DNA of 64,000 bases from Nemophila menziesii (taxonomy: Eukaryota; Streptophyta; Magnoliopsida; Boraginales; Hydrophyllaceae), in assembly GCA_029959085.1 (NCBI GenBank), contig JARWIR010000051.1, positions 372,001-436,000 of the forward strand, in the 5' to 3' direction. Below are positions 23,891-35,239 of the stretch, in pieces; positions within the stretch are counted from its first letter, which is position 1, and every line of letters begins with the position of its first letter. The notes beneath the pieces were generated by a model that saw only the letters and a list, made by a program, of their open reading frames with translations, was not told where the DNA came from and ran no database searches. Made by a program: the position numbers and the translations under genes.

Positions 23891-24754
23891 AAGAGATACA
23901 ATAAGTTCTAGTAGATGAGTTCTAAAATCCTAAGGGTGTACATACCTTAGGTAATGGATGTGGAGAAACTGAACGCTATAAATGTCATGTTTTTCTTTTT
24001 TTCTTAACTCTTTACATTTATGCATGTTACTTATACTTTATTGTCCATCTAATATTACCTAGTATTTATAGGTTGGGGTACATGCATAGTGTTTGTTTTA
24101 TTGCCTCTTAGACCTATTGAGTACCTAAGTTTGCATATTAATATAATATCACAAAAAAACATAGTTTTTTTAATCACACTTGCTTAATTATATTTTAGTA
24201 TGACAAAGTCATATTCATCTCTCCTCTATGACAATATAGTGTAGTTCTATTAGTCAAAAGGTCCACAAACCCACAATTGATTTTCTTTAGAATCCAATTT
24301 TTTTTTTTCATCCTTAAAAGGTCCTATATTTTTTTATTGGTATGGACTTCCTAACTTACCCTTACATTATGATTTTATACCTAAAAAAATAAATAAAATT
24401 TTGAAACACACGACATAGAACCCAACCCCATCTCTCCTTACACACAACCACACAGATGCCCCACCATTAACACTACCACCAACATCACCATTAACGCCAC
24501 CAACAAAAAATTTGATAACCACCAACCTTTATAGTGTATAGGTATTAAAACCACCACCGTCTCCATTAACACCAACTACCTTCTACATCACTACTATCCA
24601 ATAGCGCCAATATTATAGCGATTCTCCAGATCTTCCAAATCAAGTTTCTTCTAAAATTTAAAATCCAAATTTTGGTGGTTTCCAAATGTTAGTCTTTGCA
24701 AATCAATTCCTAGAATTTTTGAAGCAAAATTAAGGTTAGTTTCGTCGTTGATGA
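23891..24754. other. Unassigned intergenic DNA
   Basis: C/A-rich simple sequence around 24430-24600 (repeated CACCA/ACCACC words) but no ORF or element end. Confidence 0.35.
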
Positions 24755-25070
24755 GAATTATTAGCACACACAACCCAATTATTTTTACTAGAAACCCATT
24801 TAAATGTGCACACACCCTAATTTTTTTCATTGGAATTCCATTTAAATGTGCACACAACCTAGTTTTTTTCATTGGAGTCCATTTTAATGTGCACACAATC
24901 TGAACATTTTTCACAAACAACCCATCTGGTATGCACACAACCCAATCATTTCACTACTAGCCCACTCTAATGTGCACATAACTCATTTATTATATTTGAA
25001 TCCTATCTAAATAATGCACACAACCTATTCAAATTTAATTCACAACCCATATATTCAACACCAACTACAC
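24755..25070. repeat. Degenerate minisatellite, units around AATGTGCACACAACC
   Basis: About six to seven imperfect units share ACCCATTTAAATGTGCACAC followed by AACCTAATTTTTTTCATTGG. They are spaced roughly 45-55 bp apart. Copies decay towards the right end. Seen directly; no function suggested. Confidence 0.75.
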
Positions 25071-25309
25071 AAACAATCCATTTTAATATTTGATTTGTAT
25101 GTTTTCTTGGATTTGAGAATTGTGCTAGCACCGTGATGTCAGGTTTCCCAAGATATTTGATGGAGAGGGATTACAAATTAATGGTTTGTTAAGTGCGTGA
25201 GGCGATAATGAGGTGACTTTTGTTTTTTAGGTGATAAGTAATGAATATTGAATAAATAGTAAAACATGAGTTTTTTGTTAAGAGGTAGTGTCCAAATGAA
25301 TCGAAATTT

Positions 25310-26045
25310 GGGGGTATATTTTATACTTAATGAGATCTAAATCTATTTCATTAAGACACTCAGCAATAAGACGGGTTGTTTTTTCTAACCAATTCAGATA
25401 TGAGGCTCTTATCTGGTTTGTTTCATTAGGATTTCAAACTAAGGTGTCATTTGATTTTTTTTAGCGATAAACTAAATGCTGAATAAAAGTTGAGTAGAAC
25501 TTATGATTTTAAGAGGCAGAGTCTGAATGAATCAGACTTAGTTTCAAATCTTAATGAAATAGACTAGTTAAGAGCTATTCAGATCTGAATTGATCAGGAA
25601 AAACAAGCAATCTTATTGATACAATGTCTTAATGAACCGTATTAAGATCTCATTAAGTGCAAACAAACACCCTCTTAATTTGAAATCTTAACGAACCAAA
25701 CCAGTTAAAAGTCATTAAAATCTGAATTGGTTAGAAAAAACAAACAGTCTTATTGATCCAGTATCTTAATGAACCAGATTATATTTCTCAAATGCAAACA
25801 AAAACCCTCTAAGTCTGGTTCATTGAGACACTTCCTCTTAATAGAATAAATTCTATTCATTTGTTTATTCAACACTCAGTACTTATCACTAAAAAACCAA
25901 ACGATACTTTTGTTTGAAATCTTAATGAAACAAACCAATTACGAGTTATTCAGATCTAAACTGGTCTAGAAAAACAAATTGTCTTATAGATCTAGTGTCT
26001 TAATAAACAAGATTATGATTTCATGAAGTGTAACAAACACCCCCA
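25310..26045. mobile_element. Cluster of MITE-like copies with CTTAATGA/TCATTAAG motifs
   Basis: Related blocks recur in direct and inverted order: GTCTTAATGAACC, CATTAAGACAC, AAACAAACACCCTC, AGATCTGAATTGATCAG and their complements. Each block appears bounded by a word about high-copy 'AACAAACACCC' or its complement. This is the look of a hAT-like MITE family in several nested copies. Exact ends and target duplications could not be fixed. Confidence 0.5.
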
Positions 26046-26469
26046 ATATAAGGGTACGTGTAAAAGTATTGCAGGGATATAAAGTTGGTCTGATTTTTTT
26101 TATTAGTACTAAAGTAAACATGTTGGGCAAAAATTTATTAAATCGTCGATTTTTTAAATTATTGACCCTTTATTTAAATAAATATTCACAAATAACATTA
26201 ATTATAAAATTGTAATCACTGTTTAATTACAAAGCGATAGTGTCTCGGGTATAATTTTTAAAAGTTTCAAATTTGGAGAACTTTTTTGGGAGATTTCATG
26301 AGTTAATAAGATTTGTGAAAATAATTTGGACTACGTCTACGTAATGGAAGATGATTCTATGTCTTATTGGGCGGGCCAACGGTGTAACTTTGTTATTGGT
26401 CTAAAAGTAGAGATATAACTTGGACCTTAGCCAACAAAAATATCTTCTTGGGCTCTTTACCAAAAAAGT
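26046..26469. other. Unassigned intergenic DNA
   Basis: No ORF or repeat supported. Confidence 0.35.
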
Positions 26470-26482
26470 AATTTAGTATGAT

Positions 26483-26606
26483 TTTTTTTTTTTTTGAATA
26501 CATGAGAGAGACACTTTGGACTCGGAGTAAATGATTCTAATGAGATTCGATCCAATACCTCTTGGTCTCTGCGGATAACATAACCACTAGGTCAACTATC
26601 GATCTC
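26483..26606 (-). mobile_element. tRNA-derived SINE with 13-bp target duplication
   Basis: A 124-bp minus-strand insert between perfect repeats AATTTAGTATGAT at 26470-26482 and 26607-26619. On the minus strand a box A-like TAGTTGACCTAGTGGTTAT, a box B-like GGATCGAATCTC, the family tail ACTCCGAGTCCAAAGTG and a terminal poly(A) follow in order. It belongs with the SINE at 7572-7684. Confidence 0.9.
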
Positions 26607-26832
26607 AATTTAGTATGATCTTTAACATAGAAGAAGAAGCCTCACTTTGTCATTTTTTGTTCATAGTCCAATGTCTGATGATACTTATAAGTTATAAGGT
26701 AAATTCCACGTCTACTTTTTTTAGTAAAAAATTCTACGTTTTTTGTACCTTTAAATAATACAATAAAAAGAATTATAATAATATTATGTATTGAAAAATA
26801 TAAAAACTGAAGTAATATTAGAAATAAAGTAA

Positions 26833-29560
26833 AAAAGTAGTGTCGTTAACTAGGGTTCCCAAACCGTTTCTTGGTCCCAAATGGCTATCCCTTCTCTTTA
26901 CGCTCTTTGACTATGGTTTATAGAGTTTGACTAGGGTTTGACTTTTGTTGAGTTTGTTGACTTACGTTGACCGCTCGCATGTCCTTATCCGTGAATCTCT
27001 TGGTCGCACCAGCGGAAGCTACCAGAATTTAGGATTTCTATTTTCTTTTTTGACTTTCTATTTTAGTTTGGTGAATTTCCTTTTTTAGTTTTGTTTAATT
27101 GTTGATTTACTGTGTAGTGCGGGTATTGTTGATTTTAGTCTAGTGAATCAGCTTTTTCAGTCTTTGTTAGACAAAAATGTGTTTATTATTTCATGTGCTT
27201 TGCTATTGAATGTGTGGATCCGGTTCAAATTTTCAGAAACAAATCTGCAATTGCGAGCTAATAATTGTGAATACATCAAAGTCTACACCAAATCTTCATA
27301 TTTTTCTAGAATTTTCCGCTCAGGGAAGCTGATTTATTCTAGCTGGTTTTCTTCATTTCTTAACAGATTTTATTTATTCTTTTTGTGTTGGAAAATTGGT
27401 GTTTACGTTATTCTTATGGGGTCGTGGAAGAAGAATTCAATAAAGCAATATAAGGAAGGGGTTATGGAGACAATTATGGCTAACTACGTCCCTGTTTCAC
27501 CTATTGTTAAATGAGTAATAATTTTTGTATTGGGAATGATTGAAATTTGGTTCATACATGAGATATAATAATGTTACTCTGAGTAAAAATGTGGATACGA
27601 TAAGTCAAAATTTACAAGCTAGGGGTAATGAGAAGGTGTTTGATGCAAATACTAGTAAGGTTGATAATGGTGTTTTGATGGAACAAGAACTAATCGGCTA
27701 TGAAAAACGCACTTTTGAAGACCATGCTATTGAATGTCCAGTAGTAGAGATTTTTAATAGCCAAGAGTATACTTTCAAAGAGAGCGAGGCTTTGAAAAAT
27801 CTCAAGACGTCTGATAATATTGTGTGTTTTCAAGGAAGCAACTGCACTTTTTAGGCAAGAGATTCTCCTCTACCTGGTTCAAGTACTTCTCAAGGAGAAG
27901 TTAGTCTCTTGAATAAGGGTAAAACTAATGGTGTATTTCAGAATTATAGTGATGGAAAAGAATGGAGATGAAAGTGTTGGGATTTGGTTAGAACTGTTTA
28001 ACAAAACTATAAAGGAAGATCTCAAACTTAAGTACTATACTCATGTTTTAGTTGATGGAAAGTGTGTGGTGAAACCTCCTACAAAAACTATAGATGATGG
28101 TGCTATGATGTGGAAAAACTATTTAGTTGGGAATTTTTTTGGTGAAGCTTCTGCTTACCATATGGAGAGAAGTATGGTAAACATCCAGTAGAAGGATAGA
28201 GGCAGAGTTGTAATGAAATCTACTAATATGGATGTGTATATCCTTAAGTTTCAGAATGAACAAGAATGTGAGAAAGAGCTTGAACAAGTCTGGCATATAG
28301 GTGGAAGAATCATACTTTTTAGAAAATGTGAGGCTGATATGAAAGTTGAGAAACTAAATATGACTAAGGTTCCTTTATGGTCTAAGTTGAGGAAGATACC
28401 ACTGAAACTATGGACTAATGAAGGAGTTAACTATGCTTGTAGTGTTGTGGGTAGGCCAGTTCAACTTGATCCTATAACCAAGGCTAAAAATTATTTGATT
28501 TTTGCTATAGCTTGTATTAAGTGGATATGACAAAGGAGTTAGTTCAAAAGGTTCATATTGATTGGAAGAATATCATGTAAGAAGTTGAAGTATGTTATGC
28601 ATGGTTACCCCCAAGATGTTCAGTATGCAAAAATTTGGTCATAATGTGAGTAGTTGTGCTAAGGCTATTCAGAAAAAGGGAAATACTAAAGTAAATGGTA
28701 CACATAGTGAAGCTTCTAATGATCAAATAAAGAAGAAAGAAGAGTGGAAAGTTGTGTATAAACAAAAGAAACTGAGAAATGAGTGTAGTCATAGTAGGAC
28801 TATTCAAAGAAAAAGTGTTCAAACTGAATGTGTGGTTAGTAATTCCTTTAGTGATCCAAATTTGGTTAAGGAAATCTTGAAGTGGCTTTAACTATGTTTA
28901 TGGGAAGTACTCATAACGAGAAAACAAGTGATCCACCTGATAAATGATTAGACAGAATGAAAGACATTCAGTAACTTTTTTCCAACAACACTTTTATGGA
29001 TATCGCTAGAAGACTTGCTATTATTCAGCAAGAAATAGGTCAGGTGGAAAACTTGAAGCTCGAATGCAAGCAAAGGCTGGGTCTGTTTTGGAAGCATCAA
29101 CCTACTCTCGATCTTGAGGACGTAGGAAAAATGATGCAATTTATCCGGGACCGCATACGCGGTCTGGAAGATAGGAAGAGGGCCCTCCTCGACGAACAAA
29201 AAGAGCTCATTGTACGGGCCGCCACCCTCGGTGACCGGGGAGACTAGAACAGAAGAGTCCATCGACTCTTTCTAGAAGATTGAAATAAGTAGTAAAGTAG
29301 TGTATTATAATGCATGGCTACCTTTGTGGAGATATACTCCTATGCTAAGTGTTTTTTTTTGTTTTATTTATTGTGTTTGCATGTATGGGCCAAAACCTAG
29401 TCTAAAGTGTGAAATGCTTATCTTAACTTAATATGTTGTTAGTTCACTTTTTAATGTTATATTTAGTTTTGTGGTTGATGTAAGCTTCGTACTCCCATGT
29501 ATAAAAACTTTTTTGTAGTGCTAGAATGAAGAAGAAGAAAAATCTGCTCTGTTCTAGTTC
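26833..29560 (+). mobile_element. LINE-E: LINE derivative with ORF1 but no recognisable ORF2
   Basis: It begins just after a 19-bp sequence (26814-26832) that recurs at 30393-30411. The leader is followed by a broken ORF1 on the plus strand. A DUF4283-like part lies at about 27950-28530 (VWHIGGRIILFRKCEADM, then PLWSKLRKIPLKLW and YACSVVGRPVQLD). A zinc knuckle follows in a shifted frame near 28600-28660 (CSVCKNFGHNVSSC). A small intact ORF lies at 28996-29247. No endonuclease or reverse transcriptase motif could be found before 30.4 kb. The 3' boundary is uncertain. Confidence 0.6.
28996..29247 (+). CDS. 83-residue coiled-coil ORF of unknown function inside LINE-E
   Basis: A complete ATG-to-stop frame, clearly more GC-rich than its surroundings. 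It is dominated by charged heptad-like sequence: MDIARRLAIIQQEIGQVENL at the start, then RDRIRGLEDRKRALLDEQKE (about 50-69). It looks like a single amphipathic helix or coiled coil. I do not recognise the family. A short hairpin (AGAGTC CATC GACTCT) lies just after the stop. It could be a captured host fragment, an element-encoded oligomerisation segment, or chance. Confidence 0.35.
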   Translation: MDIARRLAIIQQEIGQVENLKLECKQRLGLFWKHQPTLDLEDVGKMMQFIRDRIRGLEDRKRALLDEQKELIVRAATLGDRGD

Positions 29561-30392
29561 ATTCTCTTGCCTTGTGTAGATTTGAATTCTTCTTGAAATA
29601 TATAGTTCCTGCCTTAGGTTGGTTTAATCCCAAATGAGTAAACCAATAAGGTTGTACCATCCACACCACCAAGCAACCAGAACCCAGATCACGAGGACAC
29701 GAGGATTCTGTCAGCGGACCCAATACTAGAACTGAGTACTGCACGCCCTTCTAGGCCACAAAATCTAATATCTTCCAGAGAAGTCCAAAACGCACGAGTT
29801 CTTTGTCACATTTTCTCTTCCTCCAAGTTGACATGACCACCGGGGCTTGAAATAATTGATTGCTGGTGACCTCTGGTGATAACACCACTTCACTATACCA
29901 TTTGACATGAAAGACTACTTATTAACCCATGACCTCATAATAGTCCACTCCAGGATGTCTTTTACAACATCTATATGATAGAACTTATATGGGGCCAGCG
30001 TGAAATCTTTTGGTTTCATCTCTTGCCTTAACAGTTCTAAGATTAATCCCTTCAGATATGGGTTAAGGCAGAGTCCCCTACCGAACCACCACTCAAGAGT
30101 AGGTGATTGAAGATCAAGTCGTGTGTACATCGCATGGATACTTAGCCATCGCTTGGACTCCTTCAGAGTCTCAATCCTAGAAAGTCCCTTATTACCCTGC
30201 TCCACCCAATCTCGCAAATGTGCTAAGAACAAACCCTTGAATTTGAAAACTCAAGAGTATATCAAAATAATTAACAATATATATAAAAAATTAAATAATT
30301 TGTACCTTATACAATTACTTGTGAATCTGAAACAATAATATATGATTACTTTATTCCATTAGCTAGAATACCGTGTTGATGATGTGTTGAGA
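29561..30392 (-). pseudogene. Unrecognised minus-strand coding relic
   Basis: A minus-strand frame at 29915-30232 encodes 105 residues including SLNPYLKG-like GLCLNPYLKGLILELLRQEM, and a second frame lies at 29559-29744. Composition is more gene-like than the flanks. It may be part of a captured plant gene or of another transposon's protein. I cannot name the family. It ends next to the right copy of the 19-bp direct repeat at 30393. Confidence 0.3.
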
Positions 30393-30904
30393 AATATTAG
30401 AAATAAAGTAATATTAGAACTGAAGTAAAGAGATCTAGATATGTAGAGAATATTTATAATACTTCCAAAATCAATTTTCTATAAAAAATAGTAACTCTTA
30501 TTTATACAAGACAATATACACTATTGCGTTTTCTATCATTAGCGCAGCTAATGATATAATAAGTCGTCGCTAGCGACAACATGTCGTCGCTAATGACCCA
30601 CCCTTGTATAGTTTCTAAAGACCATCAACGACCAGGATATGCCAAAAGTAATCGCTAATGTACCACATATCTTTAGCGATGACATTTTATTAACCATTAG
30701 CGACGACTATCTTGGTACTAGTGACAAAAAAAATTGTCGCTAGAGATCCATTTGATACCGACAACAAACTCGTCGCTAGAGATTTGGGCATTACCAACGA
30801 CAATGGTCATCGATAACGACCAAGATCTATAACAACTACGTTTGTCGTCGTTAATGACCCAGACGTTACAAACGACATATGTCATTGCTAATGATGTTGG
30901 TCAT

Positions 30905-32680
30905 TGATGTCTCCCTATTTGTTCTAATTATTAGCCCTTTGGAGACATCCTTTTAGGTGAATATTTGACTTATTTGATAGACTTTTATGCTTATTCCGTC
31001 ATATTACACTTTCTCCCCTTGGAATTCGACTATTTGCATTTTTAGAGCTTTTGTACATTAATTTGGTTATTTTTAGTACAAAGTTAGTAGGTTCTTGAAT
31101 TTCATGAAAGACCAATACAAGGAGGAGAAGTGAGAATTAAAGTCTTAGAGTATTTTTAGTGTGTTAGGAAGTATTTTATTCGAGTTTCTAATTTTAGAGT
31201 GCACTTTCTCATTTCTAGTCTTGATTTAATGATTTATTAATTTTTAAAGCATATGTGGTTTAATTATTTATTTATTGTGAATCTTTAAAAGATATATGGT
31301 AATTAATTAGAGACCAAATCAGGTCTAAGAAGTAAAGGAAAGAGATATACATGGAAATAAGAAGATTAAGGAAGGATATATGCAAAGACGGAAAAGATAA
31401 AACTGCCAAATAAATCTGAAATTCCATCCACGTTCAAAGACGAGCTTGTAACTTAATATTGGCTAAGAATTTGGGAGAATGGTCTGAACCAATGGATAGA
31501 GCTTTCTGAGACAAGTGATTTCGATACAAAGAACGCGTCAAACGGATAAGTATTGAAGGAGATATGACCAAAATAAATCAGCAACAGAATCTTACCTTTC
31601 CTAGATTTTAGGGCTACGAATTAAAGAGTTCTTGACCTGTCTTCCACTCCAAGTAAAACGAATTAGGGCTTCCTAGAACATATAAATATACCTCTTAGAC
31701 CTCATTATTCAGTACCTCTCACATTTTATTCAATTCATAATATCCTTAGAGAGAGAGAGTCAAACACTTCAGAGCAAGAAGGCAGAGGAGACGCTAGAGC
31801 TGGAGGAATTCTATTCTTCCACAACAGCCAACCAAACCCTTAGGTTATATAATTCTTTTCTGTAATTTAATATGATGTCTTTATATTTAATTTCAGTCTT
31901 TAAATTTATTATGAGCTAAACTTTTATATACTTGAAAATCGCATTAAAGGGATGAACCTTCATTAATTAATCTATGTTTTGAATTTGGGATTGTTATGAT
32001 TTAAATTGAGTTGATTTTTATATATTGGATATTACTTTGTTTTAACTACTATTTCTTTTAGGAACAACTAGAAATAGCATTTAGTATTTGGGCTATTCAC
32101 TTTAGTGGCGAAGTGATCATCCGACAGGGGGGTTTGAATACAGACTTAGGTAATACCCGTGTAATGTCCGTTATTGACCGACAGGCTTAACTAGTTACAT
32201 AGCCAAAGAGGTAAATTCTTATCGTCCGAAGAGGCATATTCGCCCATATAGGGGTTTATAGTACTTTAGGATAGCTCCTAGGTCCACCCGACAGGGGGTT
32301 AGGAGATATTAGAGTCACGACTAATATTATAATTCCAGTTCTACCCTTAAACATAGCATAGATTATATTGATTTAGTGGATTCCTGGCGAGACTCAAGTA
32401 TCTCTCTTATCTGAAGTTAGTTTCTTTATTTCTTTCTAGTTAATTTACTTTTAGTCTTTATTTTATTTGCATCTTTTAATTTAGAAAACCAAACAAAAAA
32501 TTTATATTTTATTTTTCTGTTAAGCAATTATTCTTACTACTTGATTAATATTTGGGTTGAACCTAATCCGTCCCTGAGAACGAACTTGATTATCATATAT
32601 TACTTGGGACAACAGTACACTTGCAGTTAGTGGTTCCTCTATTTTATCTTTATTATTCTCTAGCACCCTAGGACCCACCA
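30905..32680 (+). repeat. Solo LTR (Athila/Tat-type family) inserted in the CACTA element
   Basis: It starts TGATGTCTCCC and ends CCTAGGACCCACCA. Perfect 5-bp duplications GTCAT lie at 30900-30904 and 32681-32685. Inside is the family block GAATTAGGGCTTCC with a downstream ATATAAATATACC near 31680-31695, and later GAACGAACTTGATTATCAT near 32580. It is about 1776 bp long, longer than the other copies. Confidence 0.92.
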
Positions 32681-32939
32681 GTCATTTGTGATGACAATGA
32701 AGGAATCATATGTCGTCGCTATTTCGTTTTCAAAAAAAAGTTTTATTAATATAAAATACAAAATATGATTATATTGGCATTTTATATTAATTAAATAGGA
32801 AAATAATTTAAATTATTAAAAACACAAAAACTAAAAACAATACGAAACAATATTAAAAACCTAAAACTACAAAAATTAAAGTCGTTATTACATAAGTTCG
32901 AATAAAAAAGTTTAAAAATTAAAGTTGTTATTACAAACC

Positions 32940-34671
32940 AAACTGAAAGTCTCAGAGTGAATAAATTATCTAAATCATCTTCTTCATCATCTTTGGGGTT
33001 GGGAGGATTCGTATTCAGTTTTAGAGTCGTTGGAGTAGGATTCAGATTCAGTGACCCGTTAGAGGAGGAGCTGTTGGAGTGGAACTCGAAGTAGGGAGAA
33101 CTTCATGCTGAGAAAGAGGACCAAAGGACGGGAGTCCAAGATTATCCTATTGCGTGTTGAATTAGTTCATAAAATAATTCATTTTGTTTGGTCTGCTAGA
33201 TGATTGTTCCGTGTTGGCGGTAGATAGCTATGATTCACTGGCCGAAAAAAAATGGTTGAAATCCTTACTGAACCATGCATTAGTTCACATGGCCGATTAT
33301 GTCGTCTAACTTAGTTGCCTCTTCTGGTGTCTAGCTTATTTGACCAGGCAACCACCCCCATTTTCCCTTCCCCATACATTTATCAGCGACATATATATAT
33401 ATATATATATTTCACCACCAATTTTATCTGTTCATTCCTTGAAATGGTGGGGTGGAAGATGAGGAAGTCTATGAGACCCTTTATGAGGACGTTGTATGAA
33501 AGATAACTACCGCAACTGATGTCGCAATGTTTCTTGTTAAACAATAAATTCACGTTAGTTAATAATGTATGTTAATTGTATTCGAAAAATAAAATGAGAT
33601 TATAAAAGAACCCTTGCGTCTGTCTGGTGATAGCAATCGGACATCCACTCCTCCGCTTCTGCGTAAAACCGACTTTATATAAGAAATTGGCAATCAAGGG
33701 CAGCGACAAGTTCTACGCATCTCCCCCAACCTGGATCGAGACAACATCTCTTGTTTTAGCTAGTAACACATGATTTAATATTAATCTAATAAAGTGAAAA
33801 AAAATCACCTTTACCAATAGCTCTCGAGTCTAGGAGTAATTTCTAGATCATCCTCCGCTGAGGCGACCTTGCTTTGCCTAGTTTGCCATGTTTACTGCTG
33901 CTCGGTTCTGCATTTTTTTATTTACAAAATGAATAAATAGTTCCAATAATATATAAGTTGGTGTAATGGTACATGTGATTATTCACTATCCCAAAATTCG
34001 TAGCTCAGCTTCCAGTCCGAATTCGACATATTATCCGGTTTTGTGCATGTGTTGTGGAATTCTATTTTGGCCGTATTTTTGTTCCCCCGATAACTCTGGG
34101 AACAAGTCCCCGCCAGGTCTCTTAAAATCTCCGACCGATCCTCCCTCCTCTTACACGCCTCTATGTCAAAAAATACTGAATAAAAAAATTAAAATTTTAT
34201 TATTTACAATGATTATGTTTTCTAAGTGTATTAAGATTAAAAAAAATTGAATTTGTAAAATACCTGCAATCGGTCAAAAGCACGTTTATGCAGGCTAGCA
34301 TAAATATCTGCCCACAATTTATAATAAGGTGGGTGCGCCTCTCGTATCAAGCCGATGACCCGCGTCATGTGTTTCACGTACGTGTAAGCCGGGTTTCACG
34401 TCCCATCTAGGGCGCGAAAATCTACCGGCAAGAGTTCTTCGACCTTTTCCATAGCCTTCACTGCTGATTCTAGTATGGCCTTACCTCAAGGCCAACTCTT
34501 CGCATTACCTACAATTAAATGTTTAAATTTAAATCGTGTTTCTTTGTTAGTGAATTCTAAATTTGATAATACCCGACGAAGTACTACAACCGGTGAGACG
34601 CCTATTGTTTGACAGTGGTGGATCATGTTCATTCCTGTCTCTCTGTCTCCTTGTGGCATTCTAGCAGTCAT
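32940..34671 (-). pseudogene. CACTA transposase-associated (Ptta/En/Spm type) gene relic
   Basis: On the minus strand an exon ending at about 34264 (before a GTA donor) reads YVKHMTRVIGLIREAHPPYY then KLWADIYASLHKRAFDRLQ. This is the hallmark of the plant Ptta/En/Spm (transposase_24) proteins encoded by CACTA elements. Upstream at 34486-34671 is another frame with no clear motif. The reading frame is broken elsewhere. It supports the CACTA assignment of the surrounding element. Confidence 0.6.
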
Positions 34672-34689
34672 CTAGTTGATTACAATTGA

Positions 34690-35230
34690 GATTGGCATTA
34701 GGTCCCTAGAATTTTAATAATTTGCAATAAGATTCCTAAAATTTAAATAATTTGTAGTAAAGTCCCTAAAATTTATAAAAAATGCACTAAGTTCAAGAAA
34801 CTTATAAATATCTGCACTAAGGTCACTAAACTTGAATTTGAATTGAAGTCCCTAAAATTTTAAAATTACATTAGGTCCCTAAAATTTTAAAAATTGATAC
34901 TAAGGACCCTAAACTATTAAAAATTGCACTTATGTTCCTAAAGTTTAAAATTTGCAATATGGTCCCTACATATTCAAAATATGTAGTTTTGCCCCTAAAA
35001 TTAATAAACGTTACACTTAGGCCCCTAAAGTTTTAAAAATTTGCAATTAGGCCCTAAAGACTTGCAATTAGCATTTTGGTCCTAAAATTGTAGTACTTGG
35101 CAATTATGTCCCTAAAATTTTAAGACTTGTTTTTGAAACTAAATTTTAAAATTTGCTTTAAGGTCCCTAAACTTTTCCTAAATATTGCACAAAAGTCCAT
35201 AAACTCCCTGAATTTGATAATTCCGCCCAT
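34690..35230. repeat. Degenerate minisatellite with TTAGGTCCCTAAAATTTTAA units
   Basis: About fifteen imperfect units of roughly 30-37 bp. Each contains a (G)TCCCTAAA core, then an A/T-rich TTTTAAAAATTGCA spacer. It lies inside the CACTA element next to the transposase relic, perhaps in an intron. Seen directly. Confidence 0.8.
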
Positions 35231-35239
35231 AAACTTCTA

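Noticed and set aside
29559..30232. Organelle DNA insertion
   Set aside because: Composition is slightly different from the flanks, but no plastid or mitochondrial gene could be recognised.
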